Under the pieces are notes generated by a model. The model ran no database searches and was not told where the DNA came from. It saw only the letters and a program-made list of their open reading frames with translations. Both the position numbers and the translations under genes were made by a program. Below are positions 25,001-36,200 of a DNA stretch of 64,000 nucleotides, one piece after another; position 1 is the stretch's first letter; each line of letters opens with the position of its first letter. Origin of the DNA: Siniperca chuatsi. Taxonomy: Eukaryota; Chordata; Actinopteri; Centrarchiformes; Sinipercidae. Location of the stretch: NCBI RefSeq assembly GCF_020085105.1, contig NC_058045.1, forward strand, positions 8,384,333-8,448,332, given 5' to 3'.

Positions 25001-26627
25001 AGAGTCCTTGGAGGCCACGATGCAGCTGATGTCAGGGGACCAGTCAGGTCCTGTGGTGGAGTTGGAGGGACCTATACTCTCCGACAGCCATATCCCTTTC
25101 AAGGTAAAAGCACAGCCGCTGACCTTGACCCTCAGGATGAAATCCAACTGACACCAAAACTCCTGCTTATGTTTTACTGAGTTACACATTTTACTGATAA
25201 ACACTGCAGTCATGTTTTCTCCCTCCACTCAATTTGTTCCTACAGCTTATGATGCCTTTGCCTGTGCCAGAGTACCTCAATGTCAACTACATCTGTGAGT
25301 CAGCTTCCCGGCTACTTTTTCTCTCTATGCACTGGGCACGCTCTATTCCTGCCTTTCAAACCCTTGGGTAAGCCTTTGTCACAAGATTTTTCATTGTTTC
25401 ATAAATATACCTTTTTAAATAGTGGCATTGGACTCTGTCATTACATGTCAGTTATACAATGACTAGTGAGGGTTCACTAATGTGGCCATGCAGTCCTCTG
25501 TAGTAAATTTAAATTAATCTTATTTTATTTTTTACAGTGGTCAAGACAATGACATTAACTTGATGAAAGCCTGCTGGAATGAACTGTTTGCCCTGGGTCT
25601 GGCACAGTGCTCCAACGTTATGAATGTTGGTACTATCTTAAGTGCCATTATCAACCATCTGCAGACCAGCTTACAGGAAGGTAGGAGTGCTCTGCTGTTG
25701 GTTGCCTGCAAGGTTTAAAACTTGAATACAATTTCAGAGGCCCAAACAATGTTTTTCAGTGTAACACTAAGGGGGAAAGAGTTTTGGCCATGCAGACCTT
25801 GAGATCTCTGTTTATTTTTGTGGCACAATTTGCTAAGACCTATACTGATGCTTGCAACTTTACAGCCTCCTTGACTCCTACTCTTTTTTTGCTTTTTGTC
25901 TCCTACAGAGAAGCTGTCCCCAGAGCGAGTAAAACTAGTAATGGAGCACATCTGGAGGATGCAGGAGTTCTGTAACAGCATGATCAAACTGTCCCCAGAT
26001 TCTTATGAATATGCCTACCTCAAAGCTATCGTTCTCTTTAGTCCTGGTGCGTAGACAACTGGCCAGTCATTTTCAAGTTCTTGTCTTCCTGTTAGGGCAG
26101 AATCCTAAACAAAAGTTTTACAGAGGGCCAAATGTGCATAGACTCATATGTGACTGTGTGCATGTGCTGTTTTTGTACCAGATCATCCAGGCATAGATAA
26201 TACCCCACAGATAGAGCGATTTCAGGAGAAGGCCTACATGGAGCTGCAGGACTACGTAACCAGAACCTACCCAGAAGACTCCTATCGGTCAGTAGGCTTT
26301 ACTGCTGTTCTACATGATGCCAGCTCATTGACAGAAAGGCAATGATGCACTAATACAGAATTGCTCTATATTTAGCAAGACAGATTTGCGATGATATAAT
26401 TGCAACAGTACTCATGTTTAAATTTGATGTCTCCTTTCCCCTGCATTGCTCTCAGGTTATCCAAGCTGTTGCTGCGTCTTCCTGCCCTCAGGCTGATAAG
26501 TGCAGCTGTCACTGAGGAGCTGTTTTTCGCTGGGCTCATTGGCAATGTGCAGATTGATAGCATCATCCCTTACATCCTCAAAATGGAGTCAACTGATTAT
26601 AATAGCCAGGCTGTCTCTGGGGTCTGA
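22032..26627 (+). CDS. nr2c1: Nuclear receptor subfamily 2 group C member 1 (TR2)
   Basis: Orphan nuclear receptor that binds direct repeats of AGGTCA as a homodimer or with NR2C2 and mostly represses genes (family knowledge). Coding exons: 22032-22103, 22709-22942, 23099-23177, 23265-23444, 23536-23686, 23944-24040, 24411-24598, 24950-25103, 25246-25367, 25538-25680, 25909-26046, 26182-26287, 26456-26627. All phases fit, giving 611 aa. Order: N-terminal [17 protein letters not shown] region, DNA-binding domain (about 120-186), hinge with [15 protein letters not shown], ligand-binding domain (about 390-595). Paralog choice: the DNA-binding domain ([20 protein letters not shown]) and the longer hinge insert fit NR2C1, while the N-terminus and [20 protein letters not shown] look closer to NR2C2. 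Position beside fgd6 and tmcc3 supports nr2c1. The first 5' UTR exon is not identified. Confidence 0.92.
22290..22638. mobile_element. Non-autonomous TTAA-type DNA element, left end lost
   Basis: The right end ggggtgaactgtccctttaa (22619-22638) is the typical end of a widespread fish MITE that stops at TTAA. The body contains tacggacgatatctccatgg. A perfect 19-bp hairpin lies at 22343-22361 / 22377-22395. I could not find the matching left TTAAAGGGACAGTTCA end, so the element looks truncated. It is in nr2c1 intron 1. Confidence 0.6.
23099..23444 (+). CDS. nr2c1: nr2c1 DNA-binding domain exons
   Basis: Two exons (23099-23177 and 23265-23444) code for both zinc fingers: [18 protein letters not shown], then [10 protein letters not shown], and a second finger CRGSGEC...CQYC...C. 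All eight zinc-binding Cys are present and the P-box is CEGCKG, which predicts AGGTCA half-site recognition. The intron splits the codon for Gly in ASGRHYG, a usual position in nuclear receptor genes. Confidence 0.95.
25246..26627 (+). CDS. nr2c1: nr2c1 ligand-binding domain exons
   Basis: Five exons (25246-25367, 25538-25680, 25909-26046, 26182-26287, 26456-26627) code for the helical ligand-binding domain. Landmarks are [20 protein letters not shown], the family segment [38 protein letters not shown] for the dimer-helix region and [12 protein letters not shown]. The end [12 protein letters not shown] lines up with the human TR2/TR4 C-terminus. The domain looks intact. Confidence 0.93.
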
Positions 26628-27321
26628 CACACTGTGCCATTTGGAATTGCAACATTGGACTGTGAAAACTTGACAGCCAACCAATCAGACTGCGCCGCAG
26701 AACGATCACTAAGTGGTCATAACATACTGTATTTATGACACAGCATCCTATGGGATTTCTGTTTTCTTACCTTGCTCCTGCTTCTGACTCCTCAGTATCC
26801 AGTCAGTAGAGCACAACTCACAAAGAGGACGAATAAAATCAACTCAAGCGAGCCTGCCAATATCTGCCCATTCAGGAATGAACCTTTGAAGCCTGCATAG
26901 TAGATTGCGCTTTTTATTGTACATAGTATTTTATGCTTCATCGCCTCCAGGCCTTTCCTTTTTCTGCAGATCTTGTTTGTACTTAGAAGGAATCAGGATG
27001 CTTTTCTTTTTCACTGCTTTCTTACATGGTCATGCTTTTTTTTTTTTTTGAATAATTATGAGGAAAAAAACTTGTCAGTGTGAATTGATTTGTGAGATGT
27101 TATCGCTAAAGGTTATGACCTTTATTTCTTATTTGTTTGCCAATCCAAAGGATCGGGCAGCATCACTTGTCAAATATTTGACATCATGTGGATCTGAAGT
27201 AATTGTGTATATATATATTTGTGTATAGAACACACCAAGAAGGCTACAATGGGCAGCACTTGGTAATTCATGGATTCCATCTTTTGGACAAATGTGAATG
27301 GAAAATGATGGTCAAGTTGAA

Positions 27322-27327
27322 AATAAA
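27322..27327 (+). terminator. nr2c1: Likely poly(A) signal of nr2c1
   Basis: AATAAA lies 695 bases after the stop and is followed within about 25 bases by a T-rich stretch (catgtttctctgttattt). It is the first good signal after the stop codon. Confidence 0.5.
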
Positions 27328-27349
27328 AACAACTTTCAATCATGTTTCT

Positions 27350-29249
27350 CTGTTATTTACGCAGAATAGAGAGAGCTGATTCCCAATATTTATTATGAGG
27401 AGAGAAGTATTTTCTGTATAAGTGGCCATTTTGCATCAGGTCTGGTTAACTGCGCCTCGTAATTAAAAAGGCAGTAGTATTTTTGTCATACATGGCCCAT
27501 ACACACAAACATTAGATTTTGGGTTGAGCACTGGAGTCTTAATCATGTTGTCTTTTGCCTCATCACACGCACTAATCCACAATTTGACTGGCATGTGTTT
27601 ATCAGCCCTTTGGGACTGTCTAGAAGCAGGTTTACTGAGTTATCTGGACAACTTTGCAGAGTAAAACCTGCAGTAGCTCTGTGTATATGTTCCAGACTTG
27701 ATGATTCTCTGAGTTTAAACAAACGTACCAAGAACGCTCAGTAACCATGCTTCTTGGAATTTGCCCCTGCTTCTATAAACACAGCAGATTGTTTACATGT
27801 TCCTTCTGAATTAATAATGCACAATCTGTATCCTACCCCAGTGACTTATTGTTGCATTTCGTGTCAAGTGACGTGAAGGTGGAAGATGTTGCAGGGTGCT
27901 GTGCAAAGGACTAGACTTTCAGTGTGTTATTAGCCAATCAATTTTTCATTAGGGCTCTGCGGATGTGGGTGAGCAGAGGACAGCACCCGTGAGCTGTCAT
28001 TTGCCCAGTAGTTACCCAGTGAATGTGTCCAGCTAATTAAAGGCTGATAGAACCATCAAAACTTGATGATCAGATGACTGATATTGTCTGCTGCTGTTTT
28101 TAAAAGTCCGTTGTCCAGTGTATCCAGCAGCTTCTTTAGGTGATTCTCCACAGCCCTATCATATCACCACATCACTCGACTTGCCCTCTTTGAACCACAG
28201 AGGTTAATGCATATCGATGTATGGTGCGCTCACTGTATGGTCTGTACAAACAAAAGAGGATTCTCTTGATGTCTCTGTTTACAGATCAGCCTGAACAATT
28301 CGCAACTGCAAAAACAAACACTTATTGTCTGTAACTGTATAGCGATTTGTGATGCAACATGGGCTTTTGTGTTCACAGCTAGATGGATTAGCTCATTCCA
28401 AGCTGAATGAATGTGAGTGAAAGGGCCAGTTGGACTGTTCCCATGGCCTCTTGGGGCTTTGGGTTTGACTGCTTGAGCGAAATTGGTGAAGGTGCTGCAA
28501 AACAAGGTGACTGAACTGGTTTTATGAAAAATAGTAAGCATCTCTTATATTGACTTTAATTTACTCTTATAGATGTAGCTTTAATAATTCTAAAGATAAA
28601 ATAAAAATACCAGTAAATTACATCTCAGCTGTGTCCAGTGTTATTATAGGAGATTATCACATATACAATAAAGTAAAGAAAGTGTGAGTAATTACACAAA
28701 AAACAACAAAACAGACACTAACGTAACACTGAAAAGGTGTAGGCTGATTACAGCTACCCTTCCCACAATATACAACCTATTTGTCATGACGAGTAGCAGA
28801 CAAAAACTGACAATATTAACACTTCCTACTGTACCAATACAAGCATGATATTTTGATTTTTGTTCAGTTCATCATTTTTACACTTTTACTTGCAGAGTGT
28901 GCTGTACATATTCAGTTCCTCATTTCAGTTGTACAGTGTGATTATTTTTAAGTCCTCACACTTGTTTTTTTAATGTGCACATTCCTCTCAAGTCATACTG
29001 GTTTTCTCTTATTTTAAACATCTTTTGGATGATTTCAGGTAAGGATTTATTTTTTTTTGACTTTATACATGATTTGTACTGAATTTTAGAGCCTATAATA
29101 TAATAAACAGTGGCTCTGTTGGTTCTCGATACATAGTTTTGTTTAAGATTCGTGGGGCTCTCCTTTGAAACGAAGATATGTTTTTGTTTGATATGTATTT
29201 CCCCATACGTCCACACAATAAGTAATGTATAAGTGACTGTGGTTGAAAT
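27350..29249. other. Spacer between nr2c1 and the repeats before tmcc3
   Basis: Nearly 2 kb with no supported exon on either strand. I looked for ndufa12, which I recall between these genes in human, and found no matching reading frame. Short open frames here have no splice or family support. Confidence 0.5.
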
Positions 29250-29648
29250 TAACTCAAGAGCTGTACTTAAGTACAATTTTGAGATACTTGTACTTTTCTT
29301 GGGTATTTCCATTTTCTGTCACTTTGTATTTCTACTCATTTCCCCACATTTCAGAGGGAAATATTGTACTTTTTTCTCCACTACAGTTTGACAGCTAGGA
29401 ACTAGTTACTAGATTGTTAATACAGAACATATAATCAACCTTTAAAATATGCATTATTCTAGATTAAGATGCATCAGTAATTAAAGTAAAGAATCCAATT
29501 TACTTCGATACTTTATGTACATTTTCTTCCGATAATACTGATGTACTTTTAAATTCAGAACTTTTACTTGTAGTTACTTGAGTATTTTTTACATTGACGT
29601 TGTTCTTTTACTTTAAGTAAAGGATCTGAGTACTTCTTCCACCACTGA
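29250..29648 (-). repeat. Dispersed teleost repeat
   Basis: Read on the minus strand it begins cagtggtggaagaagtactc agatcctttacttaaag and ends near the complement of ctgtacttaagtacaatttt. This is a very common fish repeat with many TACTT/AAGTA words. No ORF is seen. Confidence 0.65.
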
Positions 29649-30054
29649 TAAGTAAACAGTATGATATGTAAAATGGCCTGATTTTAAAAAAATCCCTCAT
29701 TTTATACAATACTGCAACAGACTTTGGCATTATTACTTTGATTAAATTTATATGTGCTTTGAAGCATAATTAATCTATTTTAACTCCCAAAAATGATATG
29801 AACTTTTAACTTTTAATTTTAAAGTAATTTCTCATAAGACACTATAAACTGAAACCACACATTATACCACCGTGGGCACAGTGTGGGAATATAATTATTC
29901 AACAAATTCCTTCTGAAAACTAATTCCGAGGCGGGCTTATCACTGATGGTGTGTTTAAAGAGTTAACCCCTCCTCGCTCCGCCACCAAGCAGAGAGAAAG
30001 AGGCGGAGTTTGGGCTCACACATAGTTTTTGTACGTTGAAGAGGGCTGCCAGTA

Positions 30055-30101
30055 TGTGTGTGCGTGCGTGCGTGCGTGCGTGTGTGTGTGTGTGTGGGGA
30101 G

Positions 30102-30139
<38 letters not shown>
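30055..30139. repeat. Compound GT/GC-GT/GA microsatellite before tmcc3
   Basis: A run of tgtgtgcgtgcgtgcg then (GT)n then (GA)n ends about 105 bases before the tmcc3 start codon, so it probably lies in the 5' UTR or core promoter. Repeat length here may vary between individuals. Confidence 0.85.
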
Positions 30140-30244
30140 AACGGGGCTAAACATGGGTACGATATTAGGCGTGAGTTGTAAACTAGTCCTGGTCCTGAAC
30201 GGAAGAACTACCAGCTCCTAGCTGACCACAAACACGGGATTATT

Positions 30245-33200
30245 ATGCCCAGCGCCAACGTGTCCGTGCGTAGTTTATCCGAAGTAGAGAAATACCTCGG
30301 CAGCCGGATGGTGAGTATCATGTGAGTGTATTTCGCAGCATCGCTGTGTCATAAACGGCAGGTCCCGTAGGCTACTGTACCAGCGATACATTGTTGTCTG
30401 TTGGTCTCCACGTCGTGCGAAACCAGCAGCTGTGCCGTTTTAAAGCCGCAAATTTCCCCTAACAAAGAGCCTTTAACCCTGTGATACGTTCAGGGTTTGG
30501 CTTTATGGAGGTGTTGGAGTGCTACAAAGATGTCTTGAAGTATATGTCGCTGTAAACTGTAGTAGTACTGTGTGCCACAGACAAAATCCTGGTCGGGACA
30601 TAATGGGGTTTGTGCACATATTTGACGACATCCAAAGCGGATGCTCTTTCTGTGCTGCTTTACATCGAAATTAGGGCTGAAACTGACGATTAATTTCCAT
30701 ATCGATTAATCTGACGAGCATTCGATTTATTTTGTTTGGGCTATAATATGTCATAAAATAATGAACAATGCCCGCCACAAGCCCAGAGCCCAAGTTGATG
30801 TATTTTTTTCAACTGCTTCTTTTGTTCAACCAACAGTCCCAAAAGATTTCCAGTTCAAGAAACATGCAAAATATTCCCATAGGAGAAGTTGGATCCAGTG
30901 ACTTTGAGGGGTTTGGGTTTAAAAATGTATTCAAATGATTAATCGATTATCAAAATTGTTTACTGTAGTAGTAGTAGTTGATTAATCAACTAAATGTTTC
31001 GGCTCTAATCAAATTTAACACGCATTTTTGCCATATTTATACAGAGTGTAAATCCCTGTACATTGTAATCCAGTACAGTAGTCCTGTAATAAATCCTTGT
31101 TTTGTTTTGAATTCAGACAGGTGGTTTTGATGATCATACATATGGTCATTTCTTAATGCTGTAGTTTGTGGGGATGTTGTATTAGATTGCAAGTGTTTCT
31201 AATATTTGTCCTCCTCCGACCAAACAAGATGGTCAAAGTATTTCACTTCCAGTACAATACAGTCCAAGCAGCACAGCAAAGTACAGCCTCAAATTGTACC
31301 AAAACATTGAGTCAACACAAAAACAACTGAAGTAATAGTCTAAATAGAATCTGAAAGTCTTAAGTAAGGTATTTATTGCAGAGCTATTGTATTGCATTCC
31401 ATTTTACAGGTGTTTCTGTTTTTGTGGTTGCTCAATGATCTCTTACCTGACCCCATCTTATTTGACATGTGGTGGTGGGTGCCCAAGTCATGTTAACGAT
31501 TGTATGTACAGTATCATAGCAGATGTAGAAGAACTTTCTGTGAAATAAAACATAATTTAACGTTTTTCTGAAAATGTAATTATTTTTTTCCTTTGTGGTC
31601 ATTTCCCATAGTGATCACATAATAATTGTTTCCCACTGCACAGATTCTTACAATATCATACACTTAACACAGTGTAATTAATTGTATGCACAATCTGTGT
31701 AATTAATAGTAATGTTTTGGAGACATTAATTCTAGGCCTACAGCAAAGAGGGGATTAAAATCACATAGAAAAATGTCCTCATTACTGTCAGAGCACATTT
31801 TATTTTATCTCTTTACACAGAAATGTAACATTGACCTAGTCAAGTGAGTCAGTTTTATTTATATAGCCCAAATCACATATTTGCCTAAAAGAGCCTTACA
31901 ATCTGTACAACATACAGTACGACTCCCTCTGTCCTTAAAACACTGACTTGGATGAGAAAAAAACAACCCAAAAAACCTTCAACCGACACCGGTTGAATGT
32001 TCGACAGGTTGTGGGGAAAACCACCCAACCATTCGCTAATGTTCAGAAAAATCCCCTAAAAGCTGAGACAGATCAACCTGAGTATGTGTTTAAAATCAGG
32101 TGCTCTCAGTCACAGTGACACCGAGGAGAGGAATGCTCCGTCAACTGTGACTCTTGCGCAACCAGAAAGTCAATCAGATATCGTGCAGCAGATTGTTACT
32201 CTTCCTAGTTTATGTATGAGCCTTCAGGCCGTATCACCTTAAGTCTTCAAAGGTGGAGCATTTTGATCTACAAGATCTCGAGCTCTGGCAGTTCTTCCTC
32301 GGCCTGTTTAGCTTTTATTGAAACTCCCCTGCTGCCCTGTGAGCAATTGCAGATACTTCAGATGTAACACTAACTCTTCTAAATCAATGAAATCAAAAAC
32401 TTTTCCCCTAGAGTAGAGCTTGAAGGAATCAACCAACACAGTCTAATGGAACAACATATCTGACGATTTAGTTGGTTTATTATCACTGGACTGCGTAATT
32501 ATGCTTTTCCTCCTTTTGTTGACCGCAAATGACATTCCAGTTTTGTTTCTCAAAAAGCCATTGTGCAGCAGATATAGTGGGTTAGAGGCCAAAGATGATG
32601 CAACATCTCAGTTTGAGTGGCTCATTTCCAGAAACTGTCTTTAGTCCTCACTGGATGGTGGCTCTGTAGAGATGTGCGTGCCATTTCTGTTCATGTGCGT
32701 GACATGACTGTCCTTACATTAACCTTATGCTTTACCTGTAGTGGTTCTTTAACATTCATGTCACCAGACAAAAGGCAAACATATTAGCCGTCACATCGGT
32801 ATACTTTGCAACCTTTTAATATGCTACGTTCTGAATGTTGTGATTCATTAAATTGCAACTACTGTCCCCTTTTTTATTCTCTTTTTTTAGGTCTGTTATG
32901 TTTTTCACAGTTAATGAGCTGCTTGACTCTCCACCAACCCTGCTAGGTCATCGGCTCTATTCACTCTCTCACTTTGAATCAGTACATTGAATATAGCTGC
33001 ATATTTATCTTAATTGAATCCCATTCAATACTTTCCCAGTCCACGGGGGCAAGCAGATGCTGGCAGTGTTAATGGGCTATTGATTTAGTCCTGGACCAGC
33101 TTGTCTATGCGATAATAGCAAATACATCTTAAGTAATTCATTCCAGAATGTGTAATTCAGGAAACTCAAGTCTTCAAACTCTCTTGCTAGTTTTTTTTTT

Positions 33201-36200
33201 CCTCTTTTATTCTGATGAGTCGTGCAGTTTGGCCTCTAAATAAAGGTTTTGCAATCAAAGTGTGGCCACATAGGCAGCTGTGGGATGCAGATGAGATGAG
33301 AGGAGGAGGAGGAGACATTGGGTCAGCTTTCTGACTACAATCAAAGATGTGCTCCCTGTCGCTCTCACTCTCTCCCTCTGGTTTTCTTCCCGTTCCCCTG
33401 TGTGAGCTCTGAGTGGGAGAGAGTGTCTGTAGCCATGAGGATCAGCTGGAGGGAATACCAATAAGCACCGCAGGCTTCTTCCCCTCTGTGGTTCTGTTCT
33501 CTGCTGAAGGGACGGTTTTGTTCCATCTCAATGAGTGTGCCAGCTCTATTGCCCTGTGTGTGTGTGTGTGTTTATTTGGGGTGCACAGAGGCAATGACAG
33601 AGAGAATGCTAAATAAATGCCACCCTATGTACCACACACCACAGCCTCATCATTTTGATCCACCTTCTTCAGATCACACCCATGCTTGTGTCTGTGTGCC
33701 TGCATGACCTGTGTGAACAATGTGAACTGATGGTTTCACCAGATTACAGCTACTGTGCTTGTGAGTACTTACAAACATTACTTCCTCGTAACAGGGACAG
33801 TACCTTCCTGTTTGCATAAGAACAAGTCTGTGGTTTTAATAACGTTGCCCTCTAACAGGGAGGGACAACGCGTTTAGCGAGAAACAGTTTCAGTTTTTTT
33901 ATGTTCTTCTAATCTAAACCAATATTTATTTCACTAATACTGCTCAGTTTTTCGTGCACACCCACTGCATACCCACCCAGTTGTCAAGTATTTGTGTGCT
34001 TTCACCTCACTCCAGTTAAGGACTTAAATGCTGAATTGCTGCCTGTTTCTTTTGGTGCTGCAGTGGGCAGATGAGCGTAAGGTCTGTTTTTGCATTAAAA
34101 ATGTAATCAGTAACTAGATCACTGATCCAAGAGCGAGCACACTGCAGTGCAAGATAAGCAGCATCTGCAGTTTCTATCGGCAGTCCCATAACCCCCACCC
34201 CCCACCCCCCACCCCCGACTTTGCCCCCAAAATGTAACTAAGATTTGGGTGGATTTTTCAAGCAGAACAACACACAACTCTCCCTTGTTGGTTAAGATTG
34301 AGGCTAATGCAGTTGGATCTTTATGTTATGCTGTCTAGCGAGGTCAGAACATATTAAATGGGTCATGGTGTTGGACAGACACTGTGGGGGACAGGGGACT
34401 CATACAGGGCTGAGGTGTGAGGGAGGCACCCTGGGGGCACAAAGGCCTCCTGTAGATCCTATTTGTGGAGATGATGATGATTGGGATGATGTGTGCTGCT
34501 GTGCTGTGTTTGGGAGCATCCTCCCTTTGTTCTGTTCTTGTCCTCTTATCTCTTTCGGTTTCTGTAGGCCTGTCGTCTCTGTTTTGTTTCCCACTTTCTG
34601 TCTCTCTTCTTCTGCTCTACTGACACACTAATGGGTGAGTCAAACAGCAGTGGGCGTATGTCTGGCTTGTTAATTTCAAAGACAACATTTCTCACATTGA
34701 TAGTGATAAACCAAATTTTAAGCATATGATCAGACAGATGGGTCTCACACGGCCCAGCTTTTAAATTCCAAAGAATCACAGCCAGTGAGCGCAAGTAGAA
34801 GTCCATCGTGTTGTTCAAAGACACCCATACAGGACACCTGGCTATAGATGGAAACACCATCTCATTAAACTCTACCCTGGGTTGAATCTGTGACCTCTCA
34901 GTTATGGACAGTCCACCTAACTGTCAGCATCGCTGCCATCTGCCATGCATAACAGCCTTTTCTCTTTTCCAGTTACTGGGCTATAATCACCCCCCCCCCC
35001 CCCAGCCCCCCCCCCCATATCCAGCCATCCCCATAGACCTCCAATCCCACCCTGTTTCACCTCAACAACCCCTGGAGAATGCCTGCATAAGTGTTTTGGA
35101 GAAATGGAGTGAAAAGTAGGGCAGCTCCTCAGCAGATTTGGGAGGGCATTTTCATCAGCATGAGGCTAATTCATTTAGCAGAGCCACTCATCCAGAGAGA
35201 CCCTCAGATTGCTCCAGCAGTTAGTCAGCGTGGGTAGAAATCTTGAGTAGCAGCAGCAGTGGTGGAAATAAGCTTATTGAAATGGTATTTTTGTAGAATC
35301 TCTTATCAGAAAATAGTCAGATGTCATACTCGTTTTTGGGTTCTATTGTGTATAAAACATCTGGGTCGTGTTATTCATGTTATTTGAGCTGCTCTCATGA
35401 ATCAGGCCTCATCCTGCCAAAAGGCATCTTGTTTTTATAAGAAAAAGCTTAGGCCCCTCATTCCAGCTGTGTAATACAATATTGGCTTGACATTCACTAC
35501 TCCAGGTGCATAAATGTGAATATGGAAGTTGTATTGATACTCTTTCTATACATCTCCCACTCCTGTCAAGGTCTGCTTTTGCTGCAGGCCTCAGCAGTGA
35601 TCCATCAATGGTTGCCAGGTCACAATTTGATCTATTTTACGCTTGTCCTGTATCTATGATACAACACCTTGAAGCAATAAACTTACACTTTTGTGCTCTG
35701 TGTTTGACCCCTGATGTTACAGAAGAGAATACTGAACATTTCAGAGTTAAGGTTGGTGGTGGGAGAGTGCCTGAGGAGCAAGCTTAGTTCCAGCACTGCA
35801 GAAATAGCATGCAGTCCAAGCTGTCTGGTTGAACAGGCAGCTCTTTGTGTTTGACGTTTGAAAACTAAAAAGACTGGGTAATGTGAGCAACCTACACACA
35901 AGCCTGCCCTACACTTCCTCTTGAAGAAGGAGGATATTAGGCGCCTCCTTTCTTTTGTATGACAAACAGGTTTGACACAAGGGCAGCTTATGATTGAACC
36001 TGATTGTTTTGACAAGAGCTATTGCATGCAGTCTGGAAGCAACAGGATTGGGCGCAGGGCTCCTCAGGCTATATGTTAGGCCAGTGAATCCATATGCAGT
36101 AGCTCACTCATCAGAGTCCTGGACAGAGCAGAGGTAGGACATGACAAAGTGCGCTTTTTTCTCTGCTAACAAAGAGTCCTGTGTTCAAGAAGGACAGATG

